Assembly: GCA_044450785.1 (NCBI GenBank)
Contig: JBIOJM010000271.1
Span: forward strand, 1 to 13,929
Length of the DNA: 13,929 bases
Source of the DNA: JBIOJM01 sp044450785
GTDB taxonomy: Bacteria > Planctomycetota > Planctomycetia > Isosphaerales > Isosphaeraceae
Direction of reading: 5' to 3'
Shown here: positions 7,648 to 13,929 of the stretch, one piece after another
Position numbering within the stretch: position 1 is the first letter of the stretch
How the letters are laid out: every line of letters begins with the position of its first letter
Translations under genes and position numbers: made by a program
Notes under the pieces: generated by a model
What the model saw: only the letters and a program-made list of their open reading frames with translations
Told to the model about the DNA's origin: nothing
Databases searched by the model: none

Positions 7648-7927
7648 ATGCACCGCGCCATCTGCCGGATTCTGTCGGGGTCTTCATGAACGGCCAAGTG
7701 AGGGCACGGCTAGTGCTTCTCAGAAACTGCTCTTCGACGGTCAAACCCTGCGCGAAGCGGCTGGGGACCAGTGCATTGCCGCCCAAACCGCGGGCTCGTG
7801 TTGGGCCTACGCGCGGGCCTGACTGGCGGCTGGCCCGCCCCGCGGTTAAAAAGGACTTCGGAATCAACTGCGCGTTTCGGTGGCCGATACCGCATTGGTG
7901 GGACGAACCACCTCACTTGAGCCTCCC

Positions 7928-10900
7928 ATGAACGAACACGACCTCCTCACCAAAGCCCTGAACCGGACCGATCCCACCGAGCGGGCCACGTTTCTTGACC
8001 AGGCCTGCGCCGGAAATTCGGAGCTGCGGCGCCGACTGGAGGAGCTGCTCGCCGCTTATGCCCATAGCGGCAGCCCGCTCGACCGGCCCCCCGTCGCGCC
8101 GGCTGCGTCGACGGCGACCGCCGACCTGCCGAGCCCGATCGCGACCGGGGAGCACCGGCCCGATGGGGCCACGGAGACGCTCGCCCGCCTCGATGCCGAT
8201 GCCACCACGGCGGCGGCTTCGGCGGTCCCCTCGCCCCGGACGGCCAGGGTCCCGACGGGCGAAGGGATTGGGACCGTCATCGCCGGCCGGTACACGCTCG
8301 TCGAGGTGATCGGCGAAGGGGGCATGGGGTCGGTCTACCTGGCCAGCCAGACCGAGCCGGTCAAGCGTCAGGTGGCATTGAAGCTGATCAAGACCGGGAT
8401 GGATTCGCGGGGCGTGCTGGCGCGGTTCGACGCCGAGCGGCAGGCCCTGGCGCTGATGGATCACCCGAACATCGCTCGCATCTACGACGGCGGTCTCACC
8501 CCGGCCGGTCAGCCGTTCTTCGTCATGGAGCTGGTGAAAGGCGTGCCGCTCACCGAGTACTGCGACCGTCAGCGGCTCACGGTGCAAGCCCGGCTGGAGC
8601 TATTCGTGGCTGTCTGCCAGGCGGTCCAACACGCCCACCAGAAGGGGATCATCCATCGCGACCTGAAACCGGGAAACGTGCTGGTGACGGAGGTCGACGG
8701 CCGCCCGACGCCCAAAGTGATCGACTTCGGCGTGGCCAAGGCGACCGAGCAGAACCTCACGGATATGAGCTTCGCGGACACCGGGGCCATCGTGGGCACG
8801 CCGACGTACATGTCGCCCGAGCAGGCCGATCCGTCGTCGATGGACATCGACACGCGGACCGACGTCTACGCGCTGGGTGTGATGCTCTATGAGTTACTGA
8901 CCGGTGCGCCTCCGATCGACGCCAAGCAGTTCCAGCGGGGGGCCATCCTCGAAATGCTCCGGATGGTGCGGGAGGTCGATCCGCCGCGACCGAGCACGAA
9001 GCTGAGCACGGCCGAAGCGTTGCCGAACATCGCGGCGAACCGAAGCATCGAGCCGGCCCGGCTGGCGAAGCTGCTGCAAGGAGAGCTCGACTGGGTGGTG
9101 ATGAAGGCCCTGGAGAAGGATCGCGCCCGACGCTACAACACGGCCAACGGATTCGCCCGCGACATTCAGCGCTACCTGGCCGATGAGGTCGTCGAAGCCC
9201 GTCTGCCGAGCCGTGGCTACCGCTTGAAGAAATTCGTGAAGCGGAACAAGGGGCAAGTGATCGCAGCGAGCCTTGTTCTGATCACGCTGCTGGCCGGGAT
9301 CGTAGGGACGACCTTCGGGATGATTCGCGCCGAGAAGCGTCGCCAGGAGGCCGAGCGGAACCTGGCGTTCGCCAAGAAGGGGAATGAGATCCTCGGGTCC
9401 GTATTCGCCGGGCTGGACCCGAAGAGGAACTACACTGACCTGAGCGAACTCACGGAGGCGCTCAAGGATAACCTCAAGAAGGCCATGAAGGAACTGGACG
9501 GGGCGTCCATCGGCGACCCGCTGGAAGTCGCGGCGATGCAGGACACGCTCGGCATGTCGCTTGTGGGGCTCGGTGAGTTCGACCTCGCGATCGAGGTGTT
9601 GCAGAAGGCGCGGGATACGATGAACGCCAAGCTCGGCCCCGACCACCCCGACACCCTCAACGCGCTCGACAATCTCGGCTTGGCGAACTGGCATGCCGGT
9701 AAGACCACCCAGGCGATCGCCCTGCTCGAGCGCGCTCGCGACGGCCGGATCGCCAAGCTCGGCCCCGACCACCTCGACACCTTCGAGACGCTCAACAACC
9801 TCGCCGCAGCGTACAAGGATGCCGGCCGAACCCAAGACGCGATCGCCCTGTTCGAGCAGGTCCGCGACGCCATGATCGCCAAGCTCGGCCCCGACCATCC
9901 TTCCACGCTCCAAACGCTCAATAATCTCGCGTCGGCGTTCCTGGGCGCAGAGAGGCTCTCCGAGGCCATCCCCCTGTTCGAGCGCGTCCGCGCGTCGCGG
10001 GTCGCCAAGCTCGGCCCCGACAACCCCGACACACTCATTTCTGTCCACAACCTCGCGGCGGCGTACCGGGCCGCGGGTAGGCTACCCGAGGCGATCGCTT
10101 TGTTCGAGAGCGTTCGCGACCGCCAGATCGCCACGATTGGCCCCAATCATCCCGCAACGCTGATGACGCTCCACAACCTGGCCACGACGTACCAACTCGT
10201 CGGCAGGTTGCCCGAGTCGATCTCCATCTTGGAACGCGTCCGCGACGCGACGATCGCCAGGCAAGGCCCCGGCCATCTCGATACCCTGCGTATGCTCCGA
10301 GACCTCGCCAACGCGTACAGGGCCGCCGGCAAGCTCCCCGAGGCGATCGCACTTCTCGAGCGCGTCCGCGACGGCCAGACCGCCAAGCTGGGTCCGGACC
10401 ATCCTGAGATCCGCACAACGCTCGACAATCTCGCGGCGGTGTACCAGGACGCGGGCAGGCTCCCCGACGCGATCGCACTGCTCGAGCGCCGCCGCGACGA
10501 CCAGACCGCCAGGCTCGGCCCCGACGATCCCTCAACCCTGACCACGCTCAACAACCTCGCCGTGATGTACTGGAGGACAAAGCGGCTCGACAAATCCGTG
10601 CCGTTGTTCGAAGAGTTGGTCAAGCGGGAAGAGGCCAAAGGTGGACGCCAAAATCCGCAAATACTGTTAAACGTCGGCAACCTCGGAGTGAACTACAAGG
10701 ATGCCGGCCGGCTCAAGGAGGCGATCCCACTCCTCGAAGAAGTCTACCAAGCGTCGAAACGATTCCCCAAGCTTCGCGATGTCGTCAACGATTTGATCGA
10801 CGCCTATTCGAAGGTGGGCGACGACGCAAAGCTCGCCGATTTGCTCCTCGAGCGATTGTCCGATGCTCGCAAAGCGCTGCCCAAGGACAGCCCCGATCTG

Positions 10901-11281
10901 GCTGGGATGCTCACACAGATCGGTCTGAGCCTCCTGCAACAGAAGAAATGGATCGAGGCCGAACCGCACCTCCGCGAAAGCCTGGCCATCCGCGAGAAGA
11001 AGGAACCCGACGACTGGCGGACGTTCAACACCACGTCGGTGCTCGGCGGCGCCTTGCTGGGCCAGAAGAAATACGCCGAGGCCGAACCGCTCTTGCGAAA
11101 GGGCTACGAGGGGATGAAGCAGCGGGACAAGACGATCCCTCCGCAGGGCCGCGTTCGGCTCCCCGAAGCCCTCGACCGGTTCATCGATTTCTACACCGCG
11201 ACGAACAAACCGGACGAAGCCAAGAAGTGGCAGGCCGAGCGGGCGAAGTATCCGGCGACCGCCCCGCCGGGGAAGAAGTGA
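7928..11281 (+). CDS. Transmembrane serine/threonine protein kinase with C-terminal TPR repeat array
   Basis: A 1117-residue Hanks-type kinase. Residues 1-115 are a planctomycete-type leader (MNEHDLLTKALNRTDPTERA) and a low-complexity linker. The kinase domain spans about 120-420: Gly loop GEGGMGSV (129-136), ATP-binding Lys152 in VALKLI, catalytic loop HRDLKPGN (243-250, Asp245), DFG at 266-268, GTPTYMSPEQA (290-300) and TDVYALGVMLYELLTG. All key residues are present, so it should be active. One helix (about 443-463, VIAASLVLITLLAGIVGTTFG) follows, then a short charged coiled segment and TPR-like repeats from about 535 to near the C-terminus, likely an extracytoplasmic or periplasmic protein-binding array. 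ATG at 7928 fits the family start; an in-frame GTG at 7880 is possible, and the ribosome-binding site is weak. No sigma factor or partner gene is adjacent. The substrate is unknown. Confidence 0.93.
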   Translation: MNEHDLLTKALNRTDPTERATFLDQACAGNSELRRRLEELLAAYAHSGSPLDRPPVAPAASTATADLPSPIATGEHRPDGATETLARLDADATTAAASAVPSPRTARVPTGEGIGTVIAGRYTLVEVIGEGGMGSVYLASQTEPVKRQVALKLIKTGMDSRGVLARFDAERQALALMDHPNIARIYDGGLTPAGQPFFVMELVKGVPLTEYCDRQRLTVQARLELFVAVCQAVQHAHQKGIIHRDLKPGNVLVTEVDGRPTPKVIDFGVAKATEQNLTDMSFADTGAIVGTPTYMSPEQADPSSMDIDTRTDVYALGVMLYELLTGAPPIDAKQFQRGAILEMLRMVREVDPPRPSTKLSTAEALPNIAANRSIEPARLAKLLQGELDWVVMKALEKDRARRYNTANGFARDIQRYLADEVVEARLPSRGYRLKKFVKRNKGQVIAASLVLITLLAGIVGTTFGMIRAEKRRQEAERNLAFAKKGNEILGSVFAGLDPKRNYTDLSELTEALKDNLKKAMKELDGASIGDPLEVAAMQDTLGMSLVGLGEFDLAIEVLQKARDTMNAKLGPDHPDTLNALDNLGLANWHAGKTTQAIALLERARDGRIAKLGPDHLDTFETLNNLAAAYKDAGRTQDAIALFEQVRDAMIAKLGPDHPSTLQTLNNLASAFLGAERLSEAIPLFERVRASRVAKLGPDNPDTLISVHNLAAAYRAAGRLPEAIALFESVRDRQIATIGPNHPATLMTLHNLATTYQLVGRLPESISILERVRDATIARQGPGHLDTLRMLRDLANAYRAAGKLPEAIALLERVRDGQTAKLGPDHPEIRTTLDNLAAVYQDAGRLPDAIALLERRRDDQTARLGPDDPSTLTTLNNLAVMYWRTKRLDKSVPLFEELVKREEAKGGRQNPQILLNVGNLGVNYKDAGRLKEAIPLLEEVYQASKRFPKLRDVVNDLIDAYSKVGDDAKLADLLLERLSDARKALPKDSPDLAGMLTQIGLSLLQQKKWIEAEPHLRESLAIREKKEPDDWRTFNTTSVLGGALLGQKKYAEAEPLLRKGYEGMKQRDKTIPPQGRVRLPEALDRFIDFYTATNKPDEAKKWQAERAKYPATAPPGKK
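9626..10633 (+). repeat. Eight 126-bp (42-residue) tandem TPR-coding units inside the kinase gene
   Basis: The unit start GCCAAGCTCGGCCCCGACCA or a close variant recurs at 9626, 9752, 9878, 10004, 10130, 10256, 10382 and 10508, exactly 126 bases apart with no insertion or deletion. At the protein level each unit reads like AKLGPDHPDTL, then TLNNLAAAY, then AGRLPEAIALLERVRD. This is the kinesin-light-chain-like TPR pattern (TPR_10/TPR_12). Near-identity of the first four unit starts points to recent tandem duplication or gene conversion; the last unit diverges in its second half. Confidence 0.92.
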
Positions 11282-11453
11282 AGACGGGTCAACCGGTGAA
11301 AGGGATCGAAAGGTGCTTCCCGCGGAGCGACTCGCCCAGGCTGGACCTCATCGAGCGGCCAGGGCGTTTCACCAAGCGGATGGCGGCGTGCCGAAAGGAC
11401 CACCCGTCGGATGTTCCGTGATCAACGAGGGTCTGAGCGAGATCATCGGTCAG

Positions 11454-11493
11454 TTCCCCGTTCCGCCACCTAGAGATAAGCGGGAACGGAACG
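11454..11493. repeat. GTTCC/GGAAC hairpin, copy B (downstream of the kinase)
   Basis: TTCCCCGTTCC (11454-11464) and GGGAACGGAACG (11482-11493) repeat the two stem strings of 7604-7639 exactly and in the same orientation, with a 17-base loop of unrelated sequence. Conserved stems with changed loop length and sequence suggest selection on, or mobility of, the stem itself. Confidence 0.6.
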
Positions 11494-11559
11494 ACGATCC
11501 GGGACAGAAGGGAAGAGGCCACCGGTACCCAATACATTCATCCAATCACAAGATTTCGA

Positions 11560-11598
11560 TCAATTATCGTGATCGGAGGTCAGTCAATTATCTTGACC
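11560..11598 (+). repeat. Two direct copies of the 15-bp TCAATTAnnnTGATC-type site
   Basis: TCAATTATCGTGATC (11560-11574) and TCAATTATCTTGACC (11584-11598) start 24 bases apart. The first sits in a longer imperfect palindrome with CGATCA/TGATCG arms. They lie immediately beyond the stop of the frameshifted minus-strand fragment at 11603, as terminal transposase-binding sites would lie beyond the last gene of an element. They match the sites near 6681-6730. Confidence 0.5.
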
Positions 11599-11602
11599 GC
11601 TC

Positions 11603-11747
11603 TCACCCGTCCCGGATCTCGATCTTGATGCCGGGCATCGTCTCCGAGACTTTCTTCCCTTTGAACCTCGCAGGTCAGCGTGCCGTCTTTCGGCTCGATG
11701 GCTAGCAGGGTAATGGAATCTCGCCGAGAGGGCCCCTGGGACGACAT
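11603..11747 (-). pseudogene. C-terminal fragment of an unidentified protein, with a one-base frameshift
   Basis: From the ATG at 11747 the minus strand reads MSSQGPSRRDSITLLAIEP and then KDGTLTCE, after which the frame becomes unlike protein. Skipping one G (the C pair at 11666-11667 on the plus strand) restores a sensible frame, FKGKKVSETMPGIKIEIRDG, ending at TGA (11603-11605). The repaired product has 47 residues. I do not recognise the family. The TCAATTA-type sites begin five bases beyond its stop, so it may be the tail of the last gene of the same IS type as 6790-7481, in opposite orientation. The upstream edge is not defined; the ATG is simply the nearest in frame. Confidence 0.45.
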
Positions 11748-11813
11748 GTGGTTAAAGTACCCGAGCCGGCTCGGGCGGGCAAGGTGCAATGGGCCATGAT
11801 ACAACCATGACAA

Positions 11814-12047
11814 GCCTCCTCAAACCATCCCCTCCCCGATGAAGATCCCGACGGAACGCGAACGGATCGTCCTCCAGAATCAGGAGGGCGGAGCGTCACT
11901 CCCAAGAGATCGGGACGAGACGAAACGCGGAGACAACGTGGTGAAGGGCGCGGTGGAGAAAGACAACGGAGAAAGGCGACGGTCCGCGCTTGTTCGGTTA
12001 AGATGAAGGGGGAGGAGCGAGGCCATTCCACACCGGGAGGAATATCG
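11814..12047. other. Leader region of the toxin-antitoxin operon
   Basis: No gene is supported here. The region is purine-rich on the plus strand. TTAAGAT near 11998-12004 could be a -10 box, but no good -35 lies at the right distance. GGGAGG at 12035-12040 is the ribosome-binding site of the first operon gene. Confidence 0.35.
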
Positions 12048-12329
12048 ATGAGGACGCTGATTCTGACGGGCGAAGTCGATCGCGACGGCAAGCTGCTTGT
12101 CGAGTTGCCGGGAGACGTCCTTCCCGGTCCGGTCGAGGTGACGGTGCGGCCGCTGCCCACCCCCGAGCCAGCCCGAGAGGACTGGTTCCAGTTCCTCTTG
12201 AACGCCCGCGGCCGGATGGACGCCGCGGGATGCCACTTCATGAACGAGGCAGAGGTCCAGGCCTACGTCGAGGAGTTGCGCGAGGACGACGACCGGATTC
12301 GTACGATAGAGCGAAAGGCCAGGCGATGA
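12048..12329 (+). CDS. Putative antitoxin, first gene of a three-gene PIN operon
   Basis: A 93-residue protein. It opens MRTLILTGEVDRDGKLLVEL and continues PGDVLPGPVEVTVRPLP, a short beta-rich N-terminal motif that I recognise from small planctomycete genes placed before PIN-domain toxins. The C-terminal half (about 45-93) is helical and acidic, ending in NEAEVQAYVEELREDDD and a basic tail, suited to wrapping a toxin. ATG at 12048 is preferred over the frame's earlier ATG at 12003 because GGGAGG lies seven bases upstream and the motif starts at this residue. Its stop overlaps the next start (ATGA at 12326-12329), implying translational coupling. By family analogy it neutralises the PIN product and may autorepress the operon; neither is shown by the sequence. 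Confidence 0.6.
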   Translation: MRTLILTGEVDRDGKLLVELPGDVLPGPVEVTVRPLPTPEPAREDWFQFLLNARGRMDAAGCHFMNEAEVQAYVEELREDDDRIRTIERKARR

Positions 12330-12646
12330 GTACACCCATTGTGACCGTCGAAGGGATCGTCAAGCCGGATGGTACGGTGGAGGTCGCGGAAAAGGTAAAC
12401 CTGCCGGCCGGCAAAGTGCAGGTGACACTCGTCCCATGGCCGGATCTACCGCAAGACGACCCGTTCTGGCAGATGATGCAGAAGATCTGGGATGGTCAGA
12501 AGGCATGTGGGCACGTCGCCCGCAGCGCGCTGGAGGTCGAGGCAGAGCGTGACGTGATGCGCGAGGAATGGGACGCTCGCATGAACGAGATCACTCGCAT
12601 CCAGGAGGAAGCTGACAAACTCAGGGCTGGGAGAGATCCGGGATGA
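12326..12646 (+). CDS. Putative antitoxin, second gene, paralogue of the first
   Basis: A 106-residue protein starting MSTPIVTVEGIVKPDGTVEV, then LPAGKVQVTLVPWP. The layout matches the upstream gene: a G-x-V-x-x-DG turn, then LP-x-G-x-V-x-VT. The two are therefore tandem, diverged paralogues. The C-terminal part (about 50-106) is strongly helical and charged (ALEVEAERDVMREEWDARMN), typical of an antitoxin tail. The start is fixed by the four-base ATGA overlap with the previous gene, and its own stop overlaps the PIN start in the same way (12643-12646). Being next to the PIN gene, it is the likelier direct antitoxin. Both antitoxin frames look intact although the toxin does not. Confidence 0.62.
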   Translation: MSTPIVTVEGIVKPDGTVEVAEKVNLPAGKVQVTLVPWPDLPQDDPFWQMMQKIWDGQKACGHVARSALEVEAERDVMREEWDARMNEITRIQEEADKLRAGRDPG

Positions 12647-13111
12647 CGGTGTATCTAGATGCGAACTGTGTCATTTATCTAGTCGAACTGAATCCGACCT
12701 GGGGACCCAAGGTTCTCGCCCGTGTTTCCTCCTTGCGTAGCGGCGGAAACCGGATCGCTGTTGGCGACCTGGCTCGCACCGAATGCCTGGCGCAGCCATT
12801 TCTCAAGGGGAACGCTGCCGTCATCGCTGAGGAACTGGAACGGATGGTCCTCAAGGATCTCCTGGGGCCGGTCGGCGGTCCCGACGAGGAGATCGAAGAA
12901 CAGAGCGTGCGGAACCGCTACCTGGTCGGGATGCTCGCGCCCAAGCGGCAGGCGCGTTCACCCGAGGAATTCGACGAGCTTCCCCAAGGGGGCAGCGGAC
13001 CGGTCGAGGACGGCACCGCCGAGAGCACGTCCCCGGCGAACAAGACGATGTTCCCGTCGTCGTTCGGGATGACACTGCGAGACGTAGTCGTACCGCGGAA
13101 AGCTCTGAAAG

Positions 13112-13132
13112 ACAACTTTCCCGGCAAGTTGT
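13112..13132. repeat. Perfect 7-bp hairpin inside the decayed chimera tail
   Basis: ACAACTT (13112-13118) and AAGTTGT (13126-13132) flank a seven-base loop. No T-run follows on either strand, so a terminator role is not supported. Confidence 0.4.
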
Positions 13133-13228
13133 TATCGCGCAGTTCCCAAGGAATGGGCCGGGAATATCTTCCCGACTTCAGCTTGGCGACGGTCAAGCGC
13201 GACTCCCGGCCTCCGGCCGTGGGCCCGC

Positions 13229-13257
13229 GGGCACCCGAAGCGACCCTACGGGTGCCC
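13229..13257 (+). terminator. Strong GC hairpin near the end of the toxin-antitoxin operon (possible terminator)
   Basis: GGGCACCCG (13229-13237) and CGGGTGCCC (13249-13257) are perfect 9-bp arms around an 11-base loop. Their position at the end of the plus-strand operon suits a transcription stop, but no T-run follows, so this is only a candidate. Confidence 0.35.
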
Positions 13258-13302
13258 CCGCCGTCCTCCGTCCTTCCGCCTCGTGCTCTTCCGACCCCTT
13301 GA

Positions 13303-13929
13303 TCAATCCCTACATTCAGTAAAATCCAGTCCGTACCTCTTAAAAAAGCAAGTCGTCGGCCTGAATCATGCAACTGATCTCGCGCGTTGGCAGATCATAT
13401 AGGATAGACGAACCCCGATTGGACGCCGATTGACCGTGAGCCCGAGTGAAACAGTGGTCCGTCACCCCCGCGAAGCTGCACCACATGCTGACGACTCCTC
13501 CTCCTGTCCACCAACGAGCCATGAGCCACTCCCGACATTTCCTTGCCCCTCGACGGCGCCCTGGCCGGCCGGTGCGCCCGGCCCCGTACACCGGTGTACA
13601 CATGCTCGAAAAACGCTCAAATAGTCCGACTTAATCCGACGCCCGTAACGGCTTACAAGCTGCCCAACTGGATCCACATGTCATTTAGGCGCAATGAGAT
13701 CGGATCAGACCAGTGTATCTCCGAGGAACCAACAGCCTGGTCGGACTACCCCCCGCGTTTGTCCAACGACGATTTCCCACCGATGTTCACCTGTCTGATT
13801 CATCCTTCATCTTTCCGCCTTCATTCTTACAAGGCATCGCCCCCCAAACCCGCATCCATGGCGTCTCCATGATTTTCCACAAAACCGGCGAAAAGCGTCG
13901 CGTTTCCATCACGAGCACAAAACCTCCGA
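13303..13929. other. Right-hand segment without a recognisable gene
   Basis: 627 bases with no supported gene. Open frames here are short and match nothing I know. The segment includes a perfect 14-bp palindrome (13586-13599) and a GC-rich stretch GGCCGGCCGG just before it. Pyrimidine-rich tracts occur near 13740-13860. It may be a spacer, or the decayed remains of the helicase locus whose start is seen at about 12832. Confidence 0.45.
13586..13599. promoter_or_regulatory. Perfect 14-bp palindrome GTACACCGGTGTAC (operator-like)
   Basis: The 14 bases read identically on both strands and lie in a segment without genes. Such symmetry suits a dimeric repressor, but no nearby start codon with a good ribosome-binding site was found, so its target is unknown and chance cannot be excluded. 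Confidence 0.3.

Larger units (their letters stand above)
7375..7927. other. Gene-poor segment between the IS accessory gene and the kinase
   Basis: 553 bases with only a nine-codon stub (7452-7481) that looks like gene 5' sequence. The rest holds a GTTCC/GGAAC hairpin (7604-7639) and a 7-bp inverted repeat GCGGGCC/GGCCCGC (7813-7819 and 7832-7838). Longer open frames on both strands are biased in composition and match no family I know. The kinase promoter is presumably in the last 100-200 bases, but no clear -35/-10 pair can be named. Confidence 0.5.
11282..11602. other. Non-coding segment downstream of the kinase
   Basis: About 320 bases with no recognisable gene. It contains the second GTTCC/GGAAC hairpin (11454-11493) and, at 11560-11598, two direct copies of the TCAATTAnnnTGATC-type site. 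I see no clear intrinsic terminator directly after the kinase stop. Open frames across the kinase stop are shadows. Confidence 0.55.
12643..13302 (+). pseudogene. Chimera: PIN toxin N-terminus fused in frame to the N-terminus of a DISARM-type helicase
   Basis: The open frame encodes 219 residues of three kinds. Residues 1 to about 60 (MTVYLDANCVIYLVELNPTW, then RIAVGDLARTECLAQPF) are the start of a VapC-like PIN ribonuclease, with Asp6 and Glu47 as the first acidic residues. The remaining active-site acidic residues and about 70 residues of the fold are missing. From about residue 64 to 145 the sequence switches to ELERMVLKDLLGPVGGPDEE, NRYLVGMLAPKRQ, EEFDELP and MFPSSFGMT. I recognise this as the N-terminal segment of large helicases of DISARM-like (DrmA-type) defence loci. 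After about residue 146 the sequence is Pro/Arg/Ser-rich and unlike protein. The start is fixed by ATGA coupling to the antitoxin gene. PIN activity is very unlikely. The helicase naming is from memory and is the weaker part. Confidence 0.65.

Noticed and set aside
7437..7697. Minus-strand 86-codon frame with a partly plausible helical segment
   Set aside because: No ribosome-binding site, no family recognised, and it runs across the hairpin repeat and the IS stub.
8894..10048. Minus-strand 384-codon open frame inside the kinase gene
   Set aside because: It is a shadow of the kinase/TPR frame. Its repeats mirror the 126-bp units.
9626..10633. Regular repeats considered as a CRISPR array
   Set aside because: The units are 126 bp, fully coding, in frame and TPR-like, with no variable spacers.
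11839..12006. Plus-strand 55-codon charged open frame before the antitoxin genes
   Set aside because: Very Arg/Glu/Lys-rich, no ribosome-binding site and no known relatives; probably composition-driven.
12918..13373. Minus-strand 151-codon open frame opposite the chimera
   Set aside because: The plus frame carries recognisable PIN and helicase-like motifs in its first 145 residues; the minus frame has only low-complexity Arg/Gly/Ser sequence.

Overview
The window is GC-rich bacterial DNA that most resembles a planctomycete, probably of the Isosphaeraceae/Gemmataceae type. The reasons are a large Ser/Thr kinase with one membrane helix and a C-terminal array of 42-residue TPR-like repeats, a TMEM43-family membrane protein, an IS accessory protein of a kind common in those genomes, and a small antitoxin/antitoxin/PIN operon. 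This placement rests on recognising protein families, not on a search.

Layout. (1) 1-1775: the N-terminus of a DUF1156 (COG1743-type) DNA methylase, a phage-defence family, runs off the left edge on the minus strand. Upstream of it on the same strand is a broken COG2865-type ATP-binding gene. That gene has lost its N-terminal domain to a Tn3-family insertion and carries an in-frame amber codon. (2) 1738-5101: the Tn3-family element, with an intact 38-bp terminal repeat, a full-length transposase and the C-terminal stub of a tyrosine recombinase. Its other end was not found. (3) 5202-6473: an intact TMEM43-like membrane protein on the minus strand. (4) 6681-7481: the left part of an insertion element, with paired 15-bp sites, an intact zinc-ribbon/HTH accessory gene and a nine-codon stub where the next gene should be. 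(5) 7928-11281: the kinase-TPR receptor gene, bracketed by two copies of a GTTCC/GGAAC hairpin. (6) 11560-11747: two more of the 15-bp sites next to a frameshifted C-terminal gene fragment in opposite orientation. (7) 12048-13302: two paralogous small antitoxin-like genes and a PIN toxin start, coupled by ATGA overlaps. The PIN frame switches after about 60 residues into what looks like the N-terminus of a large DISARM-type helicase. (8) 13303-13929: no gene recognised.

The genes do not form one pathway. The window reads as an eroded defence/mobile-element island: methylase, COG2865 ATPase, helicase fragment and toxin-antitoxin genes have been cut up by at least two kinds of transposon, and the kinase and TMEM43 genes are the only large intact cargo. 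The least explained signals are the recurring TCAATTAnnnTGATC sites, the paired hairpins around the kinase, and the in-frame PIN/helicase chimera.
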